From: Colletes latitarsis
Taxonomy: Eukaryota; Arthropoda; Insecta; Hymenoptera; Colletidae
Reading direction: 5' to 3'
Length of the DNA stretch: 64,000 nucleotides
Assembly (NCBI RefSeq): GCF_051014445.1
Contig: NC_135140.1
Coordinates: 12,331,501-12,395,500 of the forward strand
Shown: piece by piece, positions 60,697 to 64,000 of the stretch
Position numbering within the stretch: position 1 is the first letter of the stretch
How the letters are laid out: every line of letters begins with the position of its first letter
The notes under the pieces: model-generated
What the model saw: only the letters and a program-made list of their open reading frames with translations
Database searches by the model: none
Told to the model about the DNA's origin: nothing
Position numbers and translations under genes: made by a program

Positions 60697-63600
60697 ATGA
60701 CATACTATTCTCAAATGTCTTCTCCTAAAACTACCGAATATTCAGGCAATTACCAACGCTTTAGCGATGATGCAAACCAATCACCCGAACAAGACATTTC
60801 GCATCGATCATGTCAAAGTAAGTTGAATTAATTATAATGATATTGTTTAATATCATTCTTCTGTTTAGTGACAACTTTATAGTGAAATATGAGCATTGTT
60901 ACGGACATATAATTACTCCTTAAATAATTTATTTTATAGTAATTATTGAATTACAAATTGATTTTAATTCCGTATATTTTATAATTAATGTACAATCTTT
61001 TGTCGTCCTGCTGAATATTTATTATACATATATATATAAAGTATTATAAAATTCTATGGAAGTATATATTTATTACAATACATGTACTAAATTTAAATGA
61101 AAGTTGGATTATTTATTGTTTATTTTTATTTTAGAATATGGATCTATGTTATCGTGTTCTTCTCCAGAGAACCACATAAATTCATCCACCGAAAATAATC
61201 AGGCTAACCAGTTTCCTGAGAAATTTGAAACAGACGACGCTGAAAAAGAAACCATGACTGATAATGCAGTACTTCCGTTGCATAATTTTCTTTTGGATCA
61301 TGATTTATATTGGGAAATGAATTACCATAAAGCTGCAATATTTTTAGAGGTATTTACGATTGATAATTTTGCTTAACAATAATACTTATAATGATATTTA
61401 TAACATAGGACTTCATATGCTAATGATTATTTTTAAAATGTCAAATAAATGTTTCAAAGGAACTATTTATTATAGGAAGGTAGAAATAATGAAAAATTTG
61501 AGTCTCATCCAAAACATCCAGAAGATTTACCAGCATATCTCTTAGTTCATAATAATTGGTATTATGGATTAGACTTACTGACTTCTCTCATACTTTTAGC
61601 TTTGGCTCTTGTGGAAGAACCAGCTGTACCATTATTCGGCGTAAGTTGTCTGTAAGATAATAGTTTCCTATTGTAACGTTATAGTTTATATATTTTATCT
61701 TAGATACCAGTGTGGGCACACGGATCAATAGAACTTTTTGCTTTAATGATCATAGGCATTGAATTAGCTTTAAAATTAAGATGGATCGGCTGGTCGACTA
61801 TGTTAAAACACAAACGGACAGTGTTGAAGGTAAAAAGCAATTTTTAAAAATTTTGTTTCGTCGAAATAATTACTTCCTTTGACTGAAATAACATTACAGT
61901 GATTGGGCAATATTGTGACATATTTGTCTCCCATGGAATTTTAATTAATTTGAATGTAAATATTGAATGCACATCATTTATCGACTCTTTTTTTGCAAAA
62001 TTATACATATATCCATGAACTGTTATATATTATATACAACACATAAATTTTTGTTACAGTGTGTTACATTGGCCATCATGTTTTTAGAAGCAATGACAGT
62101 CTTAGTGCGACAATCGTCACATTTTCGCGTAACGCGTGCTCTAAGACCTATCTTTTTAGTAGATACAAAGTGTTTCGGAGGTGTAAGAAGATTTATAAGG
62201 CAAATACTTTTGACGTTGCCTCCGATTGTGGACATGTTAGGCCTGCTTTTATTTTTCATTACACTTTATACAGTATTGGGCTATTATATGTTTTATGAAA
62301 TGAATAGAAACTTTTGTACATTGCAAGATAGTTTTGTAAGTCTTTTTGTTCTTCTTACCACTGCTAAGTAAGTACTACAAATGTATATAAAACAACTCTT
62401 GGAATAAAACTACATGTTTGCGTGTTTAGAATAAAAGTATTTTAATTTTAGTAACAACTTTACTGTTTAGTTTTCCAGATGTAATGATGCCATCATATTC
62501 GAAAAATAAGTGGTATGCAATATATTTTGTATCTTACTTATCCACAATGTTATATGTGATGATGAATTTGATGTTGGCAGTAGTAAACGAAACGTTTACA
62601 GCAGCTGAACGTGACAAATTTAAAAAACTGTTTCTACATAAAAGGAAAGCATGTCAACATGCCTTTCAGTTATTAGTTTCAAAGCAAAATGCTGATAAAA
62701 TGCGATTTCGTCAATTCGAAGGACTAATGCGATACTATGCCCCTAATAAAAGTATGTAAATTTGAATGAATATAACACGTTTGTGTAAAAGTATCCCAGC
62801 CCGTAAAGTAAACAAAATTTCTGTACTATATATAAAATATTTTTTACAGGTATACGAGATATCGTTTTAATGTTTCGATATTTGAATGCCTCTGGAACCG
62901 GATTGTTAAGTGCAGACGAGTTTTTGAATATTTATGATACTATAGAGCTACAGTGGGAACCACAATATTCTACTGTACCTTGGTATCATAGTAGATCGAA
63001 ACCTTTACAGATTCTCTGCACCGGAGCTCATGCTGCTATTAGATGGACATATTTTGAAACTCTGATGTGTAAGTTTAAAGAAACGATTCGTATAGAATCA
63101 ACTTGTAGTCGGTTATATTTGGTAAAGATTATTAATTTTTTTAGATATAACAATAATCGCAAATGGTATTGCTATGATAATAAGGATATTACAGCCAAGC
63201 AATAGTCTTTACAGTGCGTGTTTGTTCGCAGCATCTTGGGATACTTTTCTTTTTGGAGGAAGTAAGTAGAAACAAATGTTTATAAAAGTATTGTGTAATA
63301 TTATAGTAATTATAATACTCTTTACGTTTATAGTATTTGTTAGCGAAGCATTAATAAAAGTGTTGGGCCTTGGTACAAGATGGTATCTTAGTTCTGGATG
63401 GAACCTTTTTGATTTAGGCACATCCGTAATGACCCTTGTTTCCGCGTGCATCATACGTCTTTTCCCATCGGCAACATTTTTTGTTTTATTCAGACCACTT
63501 AGACTGTTGAGATTATTTAAAATGAAAAAGAGATATCGAGATGTATTTGGTACCCTGGTTATTCTAACTCCTTTAATGTCATCTACTGCAGTGGTTATGC

Positions 63601-64000
63601 TTGTTTTATATTATTTTTTCGCGATTATCGGAATGGAATTGTTCGCTGGATACAACATGCGAAATTGCTGCAAGTATGTATAGACATAAATTTTTTTTTT
63701 TTTTTTTGTACAAATTAACCTAATTTTTTAAACTGTCTATCACACGACAAAATTGTTTAACAGAAATACAACGGTCGAGGATTTTTACAAATATTCGGCC
63801 AATGAAAGTACAACATTAGGATATTATTATCTTAATACATTTGACAATCTCATTGCCAGCGGTATGACTCTGTTTGAATTAACAGTTGTTAATAATTGGT
63901 TTATATTAATGAATGCGTATGCATTTACTGTTGGCATGTACACAAGGATATATTTTATGACATTTTATCTGGTGACAATGATTGTGTTGACGATTGTGGT
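60697..64000 (+). CDS. TPC1: Two-pore channel 1 (TPC1), partial: continues past the window
   Basis: Ten exons are visible: 60697-60817, 61135-61349, 61476-61640, 61704-61829, 62060-62367, 62471-62751, 62850-63068, 63145-63261, 63334-63673 and 63764-64000. They give about 709 residues without a stop. Two six-helix ion-channel repeats are recognisable. Repeat I has the S4-like arginines in FRVTRALRPIFLVD and the pore LFVLLTTAN|FPDVMMPSY. A linker with an EF-hand-like LNASGTGLLSADEFLNIY follows. Repeat II has FVLFRPLRLLRLFKMKKRYR and the second filter LTVVNNWFILMNAY. TPCs are endolysosomal cation channels opened by PI(3,5)P2 and linked to NAADP Ca2+ signalling; TPC1 types are also voltage-dependent. 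The start is the first in-frame ATG of exon 1, with a second at residue 7. Confidence 0.97.

Noticed and set aside
1..64000. CRISPR arrays, tRNA or rRNA genes, bacterial operons
   Set aside because: No spaced direct repeats of CRISPR type, no tRNA A/B-box pair and no ribosome-binding-site spaced gene clusters were seen; the window is eukaryotic.

Overview
The window is nuclear DNA from an insect, most likely a hymenopteran and probably a bee. The DNA is AT-rich, introns are mostly short with GT/AG boundaries, and single-copy arthropod genes such as morgue and REPTOR/CREBRF are present. The order and species are inference from gene content and base composition; no sequence search was run.

Layout. 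A ten-finger C2H2 zinc-finger gene (+, 500-4337) is followed by a broken MRPS33 copy (5712-5881). Three minus-strand genes come next: a serine-protease homologue that has lost its catalytic triad (5950-7720), a canopy-family ER chaperone (7979-9445) and the F-box/pseudo-E2 gene morgue (10844-13304). A large fold-back repeat with ~696 bp outer arms fills about 13.57-17.66 kb. REPTOR/CREBRF (-, 21405-24349) and a type II membrane protein of the sulfatase-like DUF229 family (+, 29114-37278) are the long, loosely spaced genes of the middle. DNAJB11/ERdj3 (-, 39372-40944) and Alsin/ALS2 (+, 41908-48035) form a divergent pair. The histone H3K4 methyltransferase Set1 (-, 49512-54746), ribosomal protein RpL6 (+, 58491-59482) and a two-pore channel, TPC1 (+, 60697 to beyond the window end), complete the set.

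Exon boundaries were worked out by hand from splice sites, reading phase and protein family continuity. Ten of the eleven gene models keep an open frame across all junctions. The exception is DUF229, where one junction (34736 to 35763) is out of phase by one base. No tRNA, rRNA, CRISPR array or operon is visible. The genes are unrelated housekeeping, ER-quality-control, chromatin and endolysosomal functions and do not form one system. Two themes recur: ER folding (canopy, DNAJB11) and endolysosome/nutrient signalling (ALS2, TPC1, REPTOR).

The least ordinary material is the repeat landscape. A TA-flanked terminal-inverted-repeat family is present three times (1.45, 30.53 and 33.09 kb). A repeat carrying an ATGGCGGGA motif is present three times (5.2, 9.9 and 59.9 kb). 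A ~290 bp unit appears at 13.57, 17.41 and 48.47 kb. A pogo-like MITE lies at 29.69 kb. The fold-back element and the 30.5 kb element share sub-modules, which suggests one modular non-autonomous repeat system built from interchangeable palindromic blocks.
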